From: Collinsella aerofaciens
GTDB taxonomy: Bacteria > Actinomycetota > Coriobacteriia > Coriobacteriales > Coriobacteriaceae
NCBI RefSeq assembly: GCF_028209395.1
Contig: NZ_JAQLDQ010000008.1
Location: 9,315 to 73,314 of the forward strand
Direction: 5' to 3'
DNA length: 64,000 nucleotides
Shown here: piece after piece, positions 5,630 to 13,882 of the stretch
How positions within the stretch are numbered: the first letter of the stretch is position 1
Layout of the letters: each line of letters opens with the position of its first letter
Position numbers and translations under genes: made by a program
The notes under the pieces: model-generated
What the model was told of the DNA's origin: nothing
The model's input: the letters and a program-made list of their open reading frames with translations, nothing else
Database searches by the model: none

Positions 5630-8542
5630 CTAATAGTAGAGTTCAATATACGAATACGCCTTATCAAAAAGAGCCTGGTCTTTGAGCTTGTAGCGCATCC
5701 AAAGAATGGCGCGTAGCTGCTTCTTGACCTCTTTGACGCCTGCTGTGGTTGCCTGCCAACCGTCGAATCGGGTGATCTTAACGATTTCGTCGATGTCGCC
5801 GACGATGTTCTCGACGATGATTGGCGTGTCCCCATTCTTTACACCATTGAAGAGTTCTGTGAGGGCAGCCTTGCCCTTGTCCTCCTCTTCTTCGGGCACG
5901 ACTTCCTTTTCGGCCGCTCGAGCCTCTCTGGCGAGGTCGATGAGCATCTTGAGGAACTCGACGCTGTTGATGAGACCTTGCTCGTGACGCTCCCTCAGGT
6001 CCTCCAGGCGCTCGCCGAGCTTCTGGAACTTGCCATTCTTATCGTGCCTGCGGATTCGGGCGACGAGATCTATCTCCAGCTTACGCGTGATCTTCTCGGT
6101 ATTGCTCTTGTCGTTGATGAAGTGCTCGATCATATCCTCGTCGAGTTCAAGGATGTCGTCATCGTCTCGGACTCTCTCGACGGTGATGTTCTCGTGCACG
6201 AGCTCGATTGTCTTGGGCCCGAGCGCTGCCCAGATGAGCTTCCCGCGATTGTCTACCGGTCTCACGGAATCGTAGACCTGCGAGAGCCAGATGAAATCGG
6301 GCTTGTAGGGATTGAGACATGGGTCGGGCGAAAGGGCTTCCCACGCTCTGTTCAAGACCGAGAAGTCGGCCCCAAACTGGTCTTTCACCTTTGTCGTTGG
6401 CAGGCATTGTTGAGCTTCGAGAAGGGACTCCCAATCCGCGCTGCGGCGGTCTTTGACCGTTGAGAAGTACTCAAGACAGCAATGCATAAGCCCGGGTAGC
6501 TCGGCCTTTACCTCGTCGATGTTGGTTATGACCTTCTTCACCTCGGCCTCGTCGAAGTGCAGAGACTTGGCGACGTTGTCGAAGAGGCCGATATAGTCGA
6601 CAATGAGACCGAATGTCTTCTTGTCGTTGTAGACGCGGTTGGTTCGACAGATTGCCTGCAACAGCGTGTGGTCGCGCAAGGGCTTGTCAAGGTACTGAGT
6701 TTGCAGGATGGGCGCATCGAACCCCGTGAGCAGCTTTGCAGTGACGATGAGAATCTTGAGCGGATCGTCCGGGTCGCGGAAACGGTCAAGGAGCTTTTCT
6801 TCGGCATCGCGATCTCGACGGTATGCCTTGTAGCGGTCTTCCTTGTCGTTGTTCGTGTCCATGACGATTGCGACCGCATCAGCGCCCAAGAGCTTGTCGA
6901 GCTTCTCCTTATACAGCAGGCAGCACTCTCGGTCGTAGCAGACTACCTGCGCCTTGAAGCCGTCGGGCTCAACCTTTGACTTGAAGTGCTTGGCGATGTG
7001 TTCGCATACCTTGTGGATGCGGTCGGGGGCCTTCATGACGGACTCGATCTTGACGCGCCTGGTAAGTTCCGCCTTGTCCTCTTTGCTGAGGTCTCGGGTC
7101 ATTTCGTCAAAGGCGGCGTTCACGACCTCTTGGTTGACGTGGAGCTCGACGGGAACAGTTTCAAAATGGAGCGGCAATGTGGCGTGGTCGCGGATGGAGT
7201 CGGCGAAGGAATAGCGGCTCATGTAGCCGGACTTGTCCTCTTTGGCACCGAAGGTGTGGAACGTGTTCTTGTCGGTTCGGTTGATGGGCGTGCCGGTCAA
7301 GCCGAAGAAGAAAGCGTTTGGCAAGGCGAGTCGCATCTTCTCGCCGAGGTCGCCCTCTTGGGTGCGGTGCGCCTCGTCGACCATGAGGATGATGTTCTCA
7401 CGGTCGTTGAGTGTCCCCGCAACCTCGCCGAATTTGAAGATGGTGGTGATGAGGATCTTTCTCATGTCCTGCTTGAAGAAGGACTCAAGCTCCTCCTTGC
7501 TGCCGGCGCTTGCGAGGTTGGGGATATCGGATGCGTTGAAGGTCCCCGTAATCTGGGTCTCGAGGTCGATTCGGTCATCCACGATGACGACGGTCGGGTT
7601 CTTGAGTTCGGGGACCATGCGCAGCTTCTGGGCGGCGAATACCATGAGCAGTGACTTTCCTGAGCCCTGGAAATGCCAAATGAGGCCACGCTTCGGGTAT
7701 CCTGCGCGGACGCGGTCCACGATGAGGTTCGCGCCCTCGAACTGTTGGTAGCGACAGATCAGCTTGATGCGTCGATGCCTCTTGTCGGTGGCGAAGAGCG
7801 TGAAGAACTGGAAAATGTCCATGACGTTCGTGGGGGTTAGCATGGACGCCATGCTTCTCTTGACGTCGGCAAGTGTGCCCTCGCTCTTCTTGTCGCCCTC
7901 ATGCCAGGGTCCCCACATCTCGGGAGGCATGTTCACCGACCCGTAGCGATAGCATTTTCCTTCGCTGGCGAAGTTGATGGCGCTACAGACGAACATCTGC
8001 GGGATGCTCTTCTCATATTTAGCGATGTCGCCGGCGCCGTCGAGCCAGGTTATCGAATCGCGTACCGGCGTCTTGAACTCGCCAATGACGAGTGGGAATC
8101 CGTTGACAAGAAGGACCAGGTCTAGGCGCTTGCCACCTTGTTCCTGGGGATAGACCCACTGGTTGGTGATGATGCACTCGTTCTTGTCGAGATCACCGTC
8201 CGCCGCCGTGCCAAAGAAACGGATTGGAACCATGCGACCGTCTTTGCCGTAGGGGAATGAGTTCTCCTCGAAGACGAACTTTTTGAACCGCTCGTTGGTG
8301 GAGACCAGGTTCTGCGGGCTTGCAGATTGAACGAGAGCCCTGAGTTGGTAGATGATTTCATCGGCGCGGTCAGGGTCTTCTGCGATCTCTGGGTTGAGCC
8401 TGATGAGGGCATCCTTGACCATGGGCTCGACCATGACGTCGGCATGGCGGCGCGGGAGGTCTTCGGCAGCAACGTATCTCCAGCCAAGGCTGGCAAGCGC
8501 CTCGACGCTCATTTGCTCGACGGTGTTGTCCTCGTTAAACAT
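5630..8542 (-). CDS. hsdR: Type I restriction enzyme subunit R (HsdR)
   Basis: The protein is 970 aa. The N-terminal nuclease domain has the PD-(D/E)XK core Asp141, Glu155, Lys157 (RLDLVLLVNGFPLVIGEFK). The translocase motor follows: Walker A HFQGSGKS (290-297), DEAH box MVDEAH (387-392), motif III GLTGTP (about 414-419) and later helicase motifs (LLTGFDAP, QAICRTNR). It cuts unmodified DNA after ATP-driven translocation when bound to HsdM and HsdS. Its start overlaps the end of hsdS by 8 nt, so it is the last gene of the hsdM-hsdM-hsdS-hsdR operon. Confidence 0.95.
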   Translation of the reverse strand: MFNEDNTVEQMSVEALASLGWRYVAAEDLPRRHADVMVEPMVKDALIRLNPEIAEDPDRADEIIYQLRALVQSASPQNLVSTNERFKKFVFEENSFPYGKDGRMVPIRFFGTAADGDLDKNECIITNQWVYPQEQGGKRLDLVLLVNGFPLVIGEFKTPVRDSITWLDGAGDIAKYEKSIPQMFVCSAINFASEGKCYRYGSVNMPPEMWGPWHEGDKKSEGTLADVKRSMASMLTPTNVMDIFQFFTLFATDKRHRRIKLICRYQQFEGANLIVDRVRAGYPKRGLIWHFQGSGKSLLMVFAAQKLRMVPELKNPTVVIVDDRIDLETQITGTFNASDIPNLASAGSKEELESFFKQDMRKILITTIFKFGEVAGTLNDRENIILMVDEAHRTQEGDLGEKMRLALPNAFFFGLTGTPINRTDKNTFHTFGAKEDKSGYMSRYSFADSIRDHATLPLHFETVPVELHVNQEVVNAAFDEMTRDLSKEDKAELTRRVKIESVMKAPDRIHKVCEHIAKHFKSKVEPDGFKAQVVCYDRECCLLYKEKLDKLLGADAVAIVMDTNNDKEDRYKAYRRDRDAEEKLLDRFRDPDDPLKILIVTAKLLTGFDAPILQTQYLDKPLRDHTLLQAICRTNRVYNDKKTFGLIVDYIGLFDNVAKSLHFDEAEVKKVITNIDEVKAELPGLMHCCLEYFSTVKDRRSADWESLLEAQQCLPTTKVKDQFGADFSVLNRAWEALSPDPCLNPYKPDFIWLSQVYDSVRPVDNRGKLIWAALGPKTIELVHENITVERVRDDDDILELDEDMIEHFINDKSNTEKITRKLEIDLVARIRRHDKNGKFQKLGERLEDLRERHEQGLINSVEFLKMLIDLAREARAAEKEVVPEEEEDKGKAALTELFNGVKNGDTPIIVENIVGDIDEIVKITRFDGWQATTAGVKEVKKQLRAILWMRYKLKDQALFDKAYSYIELYY

Positions 8543-9668
8543 CTCCGAGTCCTAACTCCTGGTTCAAAATTTTCTTCGTTGTCGCATTCAATTCGTCGAG
8601 TGCCTGCTGTACGGCAAATTTCGATTTGTCGACCTGGGCGACGAAGTCGGCGAACTTCTGCTGACGTTCTTTTGAAGCCACCTTGATTGGCAAGCTACAC
8701 AGATCGTCAAAGTCGAGAGCGCTTGTACTTACGCTCCTGACCCCAGCCAATAGTCGCTGCTCATGCGACCTTATTGCCCAAAGAAGGTAATTAGCGCCGA
8801 ACTCCTCATTTGGAATGAATGCTTTGATATCTTGGTTAATGGCCACGGTCTTGTTGCATATTGCAGTAGAGACCTTTCGTTGAAGAAGCGCGCTTCTGGT
8901 AACCACCAGCACCGAATTCTGGGGAATAAGCTTCACTCCAGCCTCCTCCAATGCCGTATCGCTTAGCCAAAGAGACCCGGATGACACGGAGTCATCTTTT
9001 ACATCTCCCGATTTAATGAAAGGAACGTTTCCTCCGTAATACTCCGGATGCTTCATTGAAGGCGTTTTTCCTCCGCAAATCGATGCACAGCAATCTCTAA
9101 GAGCTACGACCTCACCATCACTTTGCAAAGTAAACATCTCGACAAATTGTGATTTGACGACGTCGTCGCAGGTGGCGAGGAGCCGTTTGTAGCGTCTCCT
9201 TGTCTCCTGGGCTGCCCAGAGGACGTCGGCAAGCCCCTCCTGTGCCTGGATACCCGGGAGCTCGATCTCGAATTCGGCGAGCCCTTGCCACTTTACGCGC
9301 GGCGAAAGGGAGCCCGCCGATTTCTCGACGGCGTGCTTGAACAGGGCATCGTTCTGGATGATGAACGGCAGGAGCCTCGGCGAGAGCCCGTCTCCGGCGG
9401 CTATAACGGTGATGTCGCCCGAGCAGACTCCGTCGAACGGCGCGACGACCGCCTTGTGCAGGTAGGCCCTGCGGCGGCCGAACAATACCTGACCCTTCTC
9501 GAACCCCTTTGTGAAGGTCGTCTCCACGTCCTCGTTCCAACGCGTCAGCTCGACCTCACCGGGATCTAGGTGCTCGAGGCCAACCGTCGGAAGGTCGGAG
9601 CCCTCGATAGTCCTCTTTCTTACCTCGCGGGCGACGTCGCCCAGACGAACTCGTGTCATTTTATTCAC
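8535..9668 (-). CDS. hsdS: Type I restriction enzyme specificity subunit (HsdS), expressed copy
   Basis: The protein is 377 aa with two target-recognition domains (about residues 1-150 and 185-330), separated by a central helix ending in CDDVVKSQFVE and closed by a C-terminal helix with FVAQVDKSKF. It sets the DNA sequence read by the methylase/restriction complex. It overlaps hsdM (8 nt) and hsdR (8 nt), showing translational coupling. Both conserved helices coincide at the DNA level with inverted repeats shared with the opposite-strand hsdS at 12785 (9139-9158 with 13310-13329; 8616-8636 with 13832-13852), the arrangement of shuffling, phase-variable hsdS genes. Confidence 0.93.
   Translation of the reverse strand: MNKMTRVRLGDVAREVRKRTIEGSDLPTVGLEHLDPGEVELTRWNEDVETTFTKGFEKGQVLFGRRRAYLHKAVVAPFDGVCSGDITVIAAGDGLSPRLLPFIIQNDALFKHAVEKSAGSLSPRVKWQGLAEFEIELPGIQAQEGLADVLWAAQETRRRYKRLLATCDDVVKSQFVEMFTLQSDGEVVALRDCCASICGGKTPSMKHPEYYGGNVPFIKSGDVKDDSVSSGSLWLSDTALEEAGVKLIPQNSVLVVTRSALLQRKVSTAICNKTVAINQDIKAFIPNEEFGANYLLWAIRSHEQRLLAGVRSVSTSALDFDDLCSLPIKVASKERQQKFADFVAQVDKSKFAVQQALDELNATTKKILNQELGLGDV
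8616..8636 (-). repeat. hsdS inverted repeat, C-terminal copy A
   Basis: The minus strand carries AGGTCGACAAATCGAAATTT, matching 13832-13852 on the plus strand. It encodes QVDKSKF in both HsdS proteins. In the second hsdS the match ends abruptly and the reading frame then runs into unrelated residues. Confidence 0.88.
9139..9158 (-). repeat. hsdS inverted repeat, central-helix copy A
   Basis: On the minus strand this reads GTCAAATCACAATTTGTCGA, identical to 13310-13329 on the plus strand. Similarity extends to about 37 bp (TGCGAYGAYGTC on one side, RATRTTT on the other). It encodes the junction between target-recognition domains 1 and 2. Confidence 0.9.
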
Positions 9669-11151
9669 CGTCGCTTTTGCGGAGTTTAGCTGCTACGTCG
9701 CCGAGTAGGCCTGCTGCCCTCGCAGCCGCGGATTGCCAGCCGCAGACGACCTCGCTGATGCTGCGGTCATCCGACTCCGCGTCGCCGGCCTTCTTTACGT
9801 ATAGGGGTATGGAGAGCGAGGACGCGTTGTCCTCGATCTCGTCGATCGTCGCGTAGGCCGAGAAATCGTCGATGCCCTCGTTCGAGCTGTATGCGCCGAC
9901 TATTCTCTCGATGTGGACGTCCTCGAGGTAACTCTGGGCGTTCTTGCGTGTGACCTCGGACGAGGCGTCGACGAACAGGATGCGCCCGCGCCTCTCCGGC
10001 ACCTTCACGCTGCGACAGATGAGGATGCACGCCTCCATCGGCGAGTTGAAGAAGAGGTTGGGGCCGAGTCCGATGACGGCCTCGATGAGGTCGCTCCTGA
10101 CAAGCCTCTCGCGCATTTCAGACTCCTCGTTGCGGAAGAGTACGCCATGGGGAAGAAGAATGGCGCACCTTCCGCTCCTCGGGTCCATGCTCTTGAGGAT
10201 GTGCTGTATGAAGGCATAGTCGGCCCGCCCCTGCGGCGGGGTGCCGAGGAAGTTGCGGCCGTAGGGGTCCGCCGAGAACGCCTCGCGGTCCCATTGCTTG
10301 ATCGAGTAGGGAGGGTTGGCGAGCACCATATCGAAGGTGCGCAGCTTTCCCGCCTCGAGGAAGGCTGGGTGTCGCAGCGTGTCGTCGTTTGCAATTTCGA
10401 AGTCCTCGACGCCATGCAGGAATAGGTTCATGCGTCCGATGGCGGAGGATAGCTGGTTGATCTCCTGTCCGTAGGCGTGAACATTGCGCCATTCCTCTCC
10501 GTGCTGTTTGAGGTGGGCAATGGAGGAGATGAGCATGCCGGCGCTGCCGCAGGTGGGGTCGTAGATGGACTCGCCCGGTTTGGGTTGGAGAATCTCGGTC
10601 ATCAGGTGGACGACCGTGCGGTTGGTGTAGAACTCCTGTGCCGTGTGCCCTGAGTCGTCTGCGAACTTCTTGATGAGGTACTCGTAGCCCTGGCCGAGTT
10701 CGTCCTCGGGGCAATTGGCGATGGAGAGCGTTATAGCGCTGAAGTGCTCGATGAGGTCCTTGAGCAGGCGGTCGGGAAGTCGTTTCTTGTTAGTCCAGGC
10801 GGCGTCGCCGAAGATGCCACGCAGCTTGGAGCCGTTGGCCGTCTCGATGGCGCGGAAGGCGCCCACGATGGCCTTACCGATGTTTTCCGTGGTCTCCCGG
10901 ACATCGCACCAGTGGGCGCCGTCCGGGATTGCGAAACTGTGGTTCTCGGGAAGGACGGCGAACTCCGCATCTCCGTCAGAGGCTTCCAATGCCTCAGCGG
11001 TCTCCTCGTCGTAAACATCTGAGAGGCGCTTGAAGAATAGCAGCGGGAATATGTACTGCTTGTACGAGCCGGCATCGATGTAGGTGCGCAGCAGAACCGC
11101 TGCGTTCCATAGATGGTTGTTCAGTTCTTCCTGGGGGATTCTACTCTCCAT
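9661..11151 (-). CDS. hsdM: Type I restriction enzyme methylase subunit (HsdM), divergent paralogue next to hsdS
   Basis: The protein is 496 aa from the ATG at 11151 (GGGAGG 9 nt upstream); the frame is open to 11181. It has the HsdM N-terminal helical domain (NNHLWNAAVLLRTYI...FPLLFFKRLSDVYDEE), SAM-binding motif I DPTCGSAG (198-205) and catalytic motif IV NPPY (279-282). Motif I and the preceding EFYTNRTVV differ from the standard TPREIV/DPACGTGG seen in the upstream hsdM (11141-12640). The two are therefore distinct paralogues, not a recent duplication. The start overlaps the upstream hsdM stop by 11 nt and the end overlaps hsdS by 8 nt. It probably methylates adenine within the HsdS target, perhaps as one half of a mixed HsdM dimer. 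Confidence 0.92.
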   Translation of the reverse strand: MESRIPQEELNNHLWNAAVLLRTYIDAGSYKQYIFPLLFFKRLSDVYDEETAEALEASDGDAEFAVLPENHSFAIPDGAHWCDVRETTENIGKAIVGAFRAIETANGSKLRGIFGDAAWTNKKRLPDRLLKDLIEHFSAITLSIANCPEDELGQGYEYLIKKFADDSGHTAQEFYTNRTVVHLMTEILQPKPGESIYDPTCGSAGMLISSIAHLKQHGEEWRNVHAYGQEINQLSSAIGRMNLFLHGVEDFEIANDDTLRHPAFLEAGKLRTFDMVLANPPYSIKQWDREAFSADPYGRNFLGTPPQGRADYAFIQHILKSMDPRSGRCAILLPHGVLFRNEESEMRERLVRSDLIEAVIGLGPNLFFNSPMEACILICRSVKVPERRGRILFVDASSEVTRKNAQSYLEDVHIERIVGAYSSNEGIDDFSAYATIDEIEDNASSLSIPLYVKKAGDAESDDRSISEVVCGWQSAAARAAGLLGDVAAKLRKSDGE

Positions 11152-12640
11152 CGACATAGCCTCCCTTTGAGAGCAGCTCAAGGAGTTTCTCCTCGGACTT
11201 CCTCGTCTGGCGAAGGAGGTCGTAGAAACGTTTCCTGGTTTCCGCCGGCGGCTCGATCTCCTCGCGCCTTCTTTCGACGTAATTGTTCGCCGAGAGCACG
11301 TAACCCTCGCGCTCTATCTCATCGAGCGTCGCGATGGCACACTTCTCTACGACGGGTTCGTAGGATTGGTAGAGGGAGAGCATCTCCTGAGCGTTCTCCT
11401 CCGAGATCATGTTCTGCGCGCGCTGGGCGGTGAAGATCTCGGTACCGTCGATGATGCAGACGCGGCCCCGATGCGCCGGAGGCTTGTCATTCCGGAGGAA
11501 CAGCACACAGGCGGAGACGCCGGTGCTGTAGAAGACGCCGCTCGCGAGCGAGATCACTGCCTCGACCTTGTCTGACTTGAGCAGCTCCTTGCGGATGGCA
11601 CCCTCCTTGCCGCCGTGGAACAGTGCGCCCTGGGGCAGCACTACGGCGCAGCGACCGCGCTTCTCGTCCATGGAGCAGACCATATGCTGCACCCATGCGA
11701 AGTCTGCCGACTTGTCGGTGGGGACACCCCAGATGTTGCGGCCCCATGGGTCCGAGGAGAACTCTGCGGACCCCCAGTTCTTAAGGGAGAAAGGCGGATT
11801 GGCGAGGACGCAGTCGAACGACCTGAGGGTGTTCCCGGCAAGGAAGGCGGGCTCGCGCAGGGTGTCGCCCTGGGCGATGCGGAAGTCCTTCGCGCCGTGG
11901 AGATACAGGTTCATTCGCGCTATGGCGGACGTGCTGAGGTTCTTCTCTTGGCCATAGAGCTTTCCGTAGGCGAGCTTGGAGTTGTCCATCTGCCGCACGG
12001 CTTCGATGAGCATGCCGCCCGTGCCGCAGGCGGGGTCATAGACGGTCTCGCCAGGTTTCGGCTCAAGCAGGGAGACCATCATCTTGACGATTTCGCGCGG
12101 GGTGTAGAACTCGCCGGCGTTCTTCTTCTGCATGTCGGCGAACTTCTTGATCAGGTATTCGTAGGCGTCGCCCATCATGTCGGCGCTGTAGTTTCTGTTG
12201 CCGAACTTCTTTGCTGAGAAGTGCTCGACGAGGTCCTTCAGGCGCTCGTCGGAGAGCTTGCCTTTGTCTGTCCAGCTCGCATCGTCGAAGCTACTGAAGA
12301 GGCCGCTGAGGGTATCGGGGTTGGCTCGTTCGATTCCTACCATGGCGTCTACGATTGCCTTGCCGACGTTTGCGCCGGTGTTGCGCACATCCTGCCAATG
12401 GCAGCCGTCCGGCACCGCGAAGCTGTGGTTTTCGGGCAGGGCGGCGTAGTCTTCGTCTCCGTCCGACATCTCTAGAGCTTCGGTGGTCTCCTCGTCGTAG
12501 ACGTCGGAGATGCGCTTGAAGAAGAGCAACGGTGTGATGTAGCTCTTGTACTCGTCCTGGTTGATGGGGCCACGCAGGATATCGCAGGCTCCGAGTAAGT
12601 GGTTTCCCAGCTCGGATTTACTTATCGGTTCTTCAGTCAT
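11141..12640 (-). CDS. hsdM: Type I restriction enzyme methylase subunit (HsdM), first gene of operon
   Basis: The protein is 499 aa and is a canonical HsdM: an N-terminal helical domain, EFYTPREIV (177-185), motif I DPACGTGG (202-209) and motif IV NPPF (281-284), with a C-terminal coiled region (ETRKRFYDLLRQTRKSEEKLLELL) for HsdS contact. It heads a tightly overlapping operon with a second, different hsdM, hsdS and hsdR. Type I operons normally hold one hsdM, so two full-length, catalytically intact-looking M genes are unusual. The promoter should lie in 12641-12784, shared with the divergent hsdS copy. Confidence 0.93.
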   Translation of the reverse strand: MTEEPISKSELGNHLLGACDILRGPINQDEYKSYITPLLFFKRISDVYDEETTEALEMSDGDEDYAALPENHSFAVPDGCHWQDVRNTGANVGKAIVDAMVGIERANPDTLSGLFSSFDDASWTDKGKLSDERLKDLVEHFSAKKFGNRNYSADMMGDAYEYLIKKFADMQKKNAGEFYTPREIVKMMVSLLEPKPGETVYDPACGTGGMLIEAVRQMDNSKLAYGKLYGQEKNLSTSAIARMNLYLHGAKDFRIAQGDTLREPAFLAGNTLRSFDCVLANPPFSLKNWGSAEFSSDPWGRNIWGVPTDKSADFAWVQHMVCSMDEKRGRCAVVLPQGALFHGGKEGAIRKELLKSDKVEAVISLASGVFYSTGVSACVLFLRNDKPPAHRGRVCIIDGTEIFTAQRAQNMISEENAQEMLSLYQSYEPVVEKCAIATLDEIEREGYVLSANNYVERRREEIEPPAETRKRFYDLLRQTRKSEEKLLELLSKGGYVDGE

Positions 12641-12747
12641 TCAGGTACCTATGAGCTCAAAAATACAAATTACAGCTCTTGTGATTATACCGTCATATTT
12701 GCCGAGATAAATGAGCTGAGCATCGCCTCCCATTCAGACATCCTGCG

Positions 12748-12768
12748 CCTGTAAATCACAATTTAGCT
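12748..12768 (+). repeat. Degenerate third copy of the hsdS recombination core
   Basis: GCCTGTAAATCACAATTTAG just before the second hsdS shares GCCTG and AAATCACAATTT with the central hsdS inverted repeats but lacks the 11-12 bp between them. It may be a scar or weak site left by earlier hsdS rearrangement. Confidence 0.5.
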
Positions 12769-12784
12769 GCTGGGGGTACGCGGC

Positions 12785-13882
12785 ATGACGAAGGTGAAAC
12801 TGTCCGAGGTCATCAGGCGCTGTCAGACGAGAGCTGACCGTTACGATACGAATCTCTTGTATTACGTTGCCGGAGAGCATTTTGAATCTGGTGAAATTGA
12901 TCTTGCTGGACGAGGCGAAATAGCCGGAAGCACCATCGGCCCCATGTTCTATTACGCCTTTAAGCCCGGCGACTTCCTCCTCGTATCCAGGAACCCTCAT
13001 CTCAGGAAGGCCTCAAGGGTCGACTTCGCTGGCGTCTGCTCGGAGAAGACGTTCGTTCTTGAGACTGCCGATGAGAGCGTCCTGTCGAATGAGTACCTGC
13101 CTTGGGTGCTTCAGAACGACAGATTTTGGAACTATGCACAGGAAAACAGGCACGGTTCAACGAACTTCTTTATCAACTGGTCGACCCTTGCCGATTATGT
13201 ATTTGAGCTTCCGTCGATTGAAGACCAGAAACAAATCGCGACCATTCTCTGGGCAGCGCAAAGCGTTCGGCGCAATTATCGCAAGCTGCTCAAAGCCTGC
13301 GATGATGTCGTCAAATCACAATTTGTCGAAATATTTTCCGAGAAAGAGTTTCCGCTGATTCCCCTCTCGCAAGCATGCACGAAAATTACTGATGGCACCC
13401 ATAAAACGCCCCAATATCAAGAAGCTGGAATTGCATTCATTTCTGCGAAGAATGTCACATCAGATGGCAAGCTAGATTTCAGCGACATCAAGCATATAAG
13501 CACGGATGAATATGAGTCCATTCAAAAACGTTGTGAAACCCAAATCGGCGATGTGCTTCTTACAAAAAGTGGATCACTTGGTATGCCGGCTATTGTCGAT
13601 GTCGATTTTCCAATCGGTCTATTCGAAAGTCTCGCTGTCCTCAAATACCGTCGCGACATTCTTGATGGAGTATTCCTACGAGAACAACTAAAAAGCGCAA
13701 GAGTGCAGGACCAATTTACAGGCGGCGTTAAGGGGATTGCTGTAAAACACCTCCATCTAAACGTAATTGGAAGGACGAGCATTATAGTTCCCCCGCTCGA
13801 ACTCCAGGAGGAGTTCACCGACTTCGTGCTTCAGGTCGACAAATCGAAATTTAAGTTAGGTACCTGCGGTGGGATGCTTTGA
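12785..13882 (+). CDS. hsdS: Second HsdS specificity subunit, opposite strand, C-terminally truncated
   Basis: The protein is 365 aa with two target-recognition domains unlike those of the other HsdS (about residues 1-150 and 190-335), joined by the near-identical central helix CDDVVKSQFVEIF. The C-terminal conserved helix is cut just after QVDKSKF: the last ten or so residues are read from the recombinase-side sequence. The gene lies on the opposite strand from hsdM-hsdM-hsdS-hsdR, with GGGGG about 8 nt before its ATG, and overlaps the 3' end of the recombinase gene by 32 nt. It is best read as an alternative specificity cassette swapped by inversion; whether it is translated as it stands is unclear. 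Its second half is more A/T-rich than its surroundings. Confidence 0.88.
   Translation: MTKVKLSEVIRRCQTRADRYDTNLLYYVAGEHFESGEIDLAGRGEIAGSTIGPMFYYAFKPGDFLLVSRNPHLRKASRVDFAGVCSEKTFVLETADESVLSNEYLPWVLQNDRFWNYAQENRHGSTNFFINWSTLADYVFELPSIEDQKQIATILWAAQSVRRNYRKLLKACDDVVKSQFVEIFSEKEFPLIPLSQACTKITDGTHKTPQYQEAGIAFISAKNVTSDGKLDFSDIKHISTDEYESIQKRCETQIGDVLLTKSGSLGMPAIVDVDFPIGLFESLAVLKYRRDILDGVFLREQLKSARVQDQFTGGVKGIAVKHLHLNVIGRTSIIVPPLELQEEFTDFVLQVDKSKFKLGTCGGML
13310..13329 (+). repeat. hsdS inverted repeat, central-helix copy B
   Basis: This is identical over 20 bp to the reverse complement of 9139-9158. Recombination between the two would invert about 4.15 kb carrying both hsdM genes and the first target-recognition domain of each hsdS. 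Confidence 0.9.
13832..13852 (+). repeat. hsdS inverted repeat, C-terminal copy B
   Basis: This matches the reverse complement of 8616-8636 over 21 bp and touches the recombinase stop codon (13851-13853). Inversion here would exchange the whole of both hsdS genes relative to hsdR. Confidence 0.88.
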
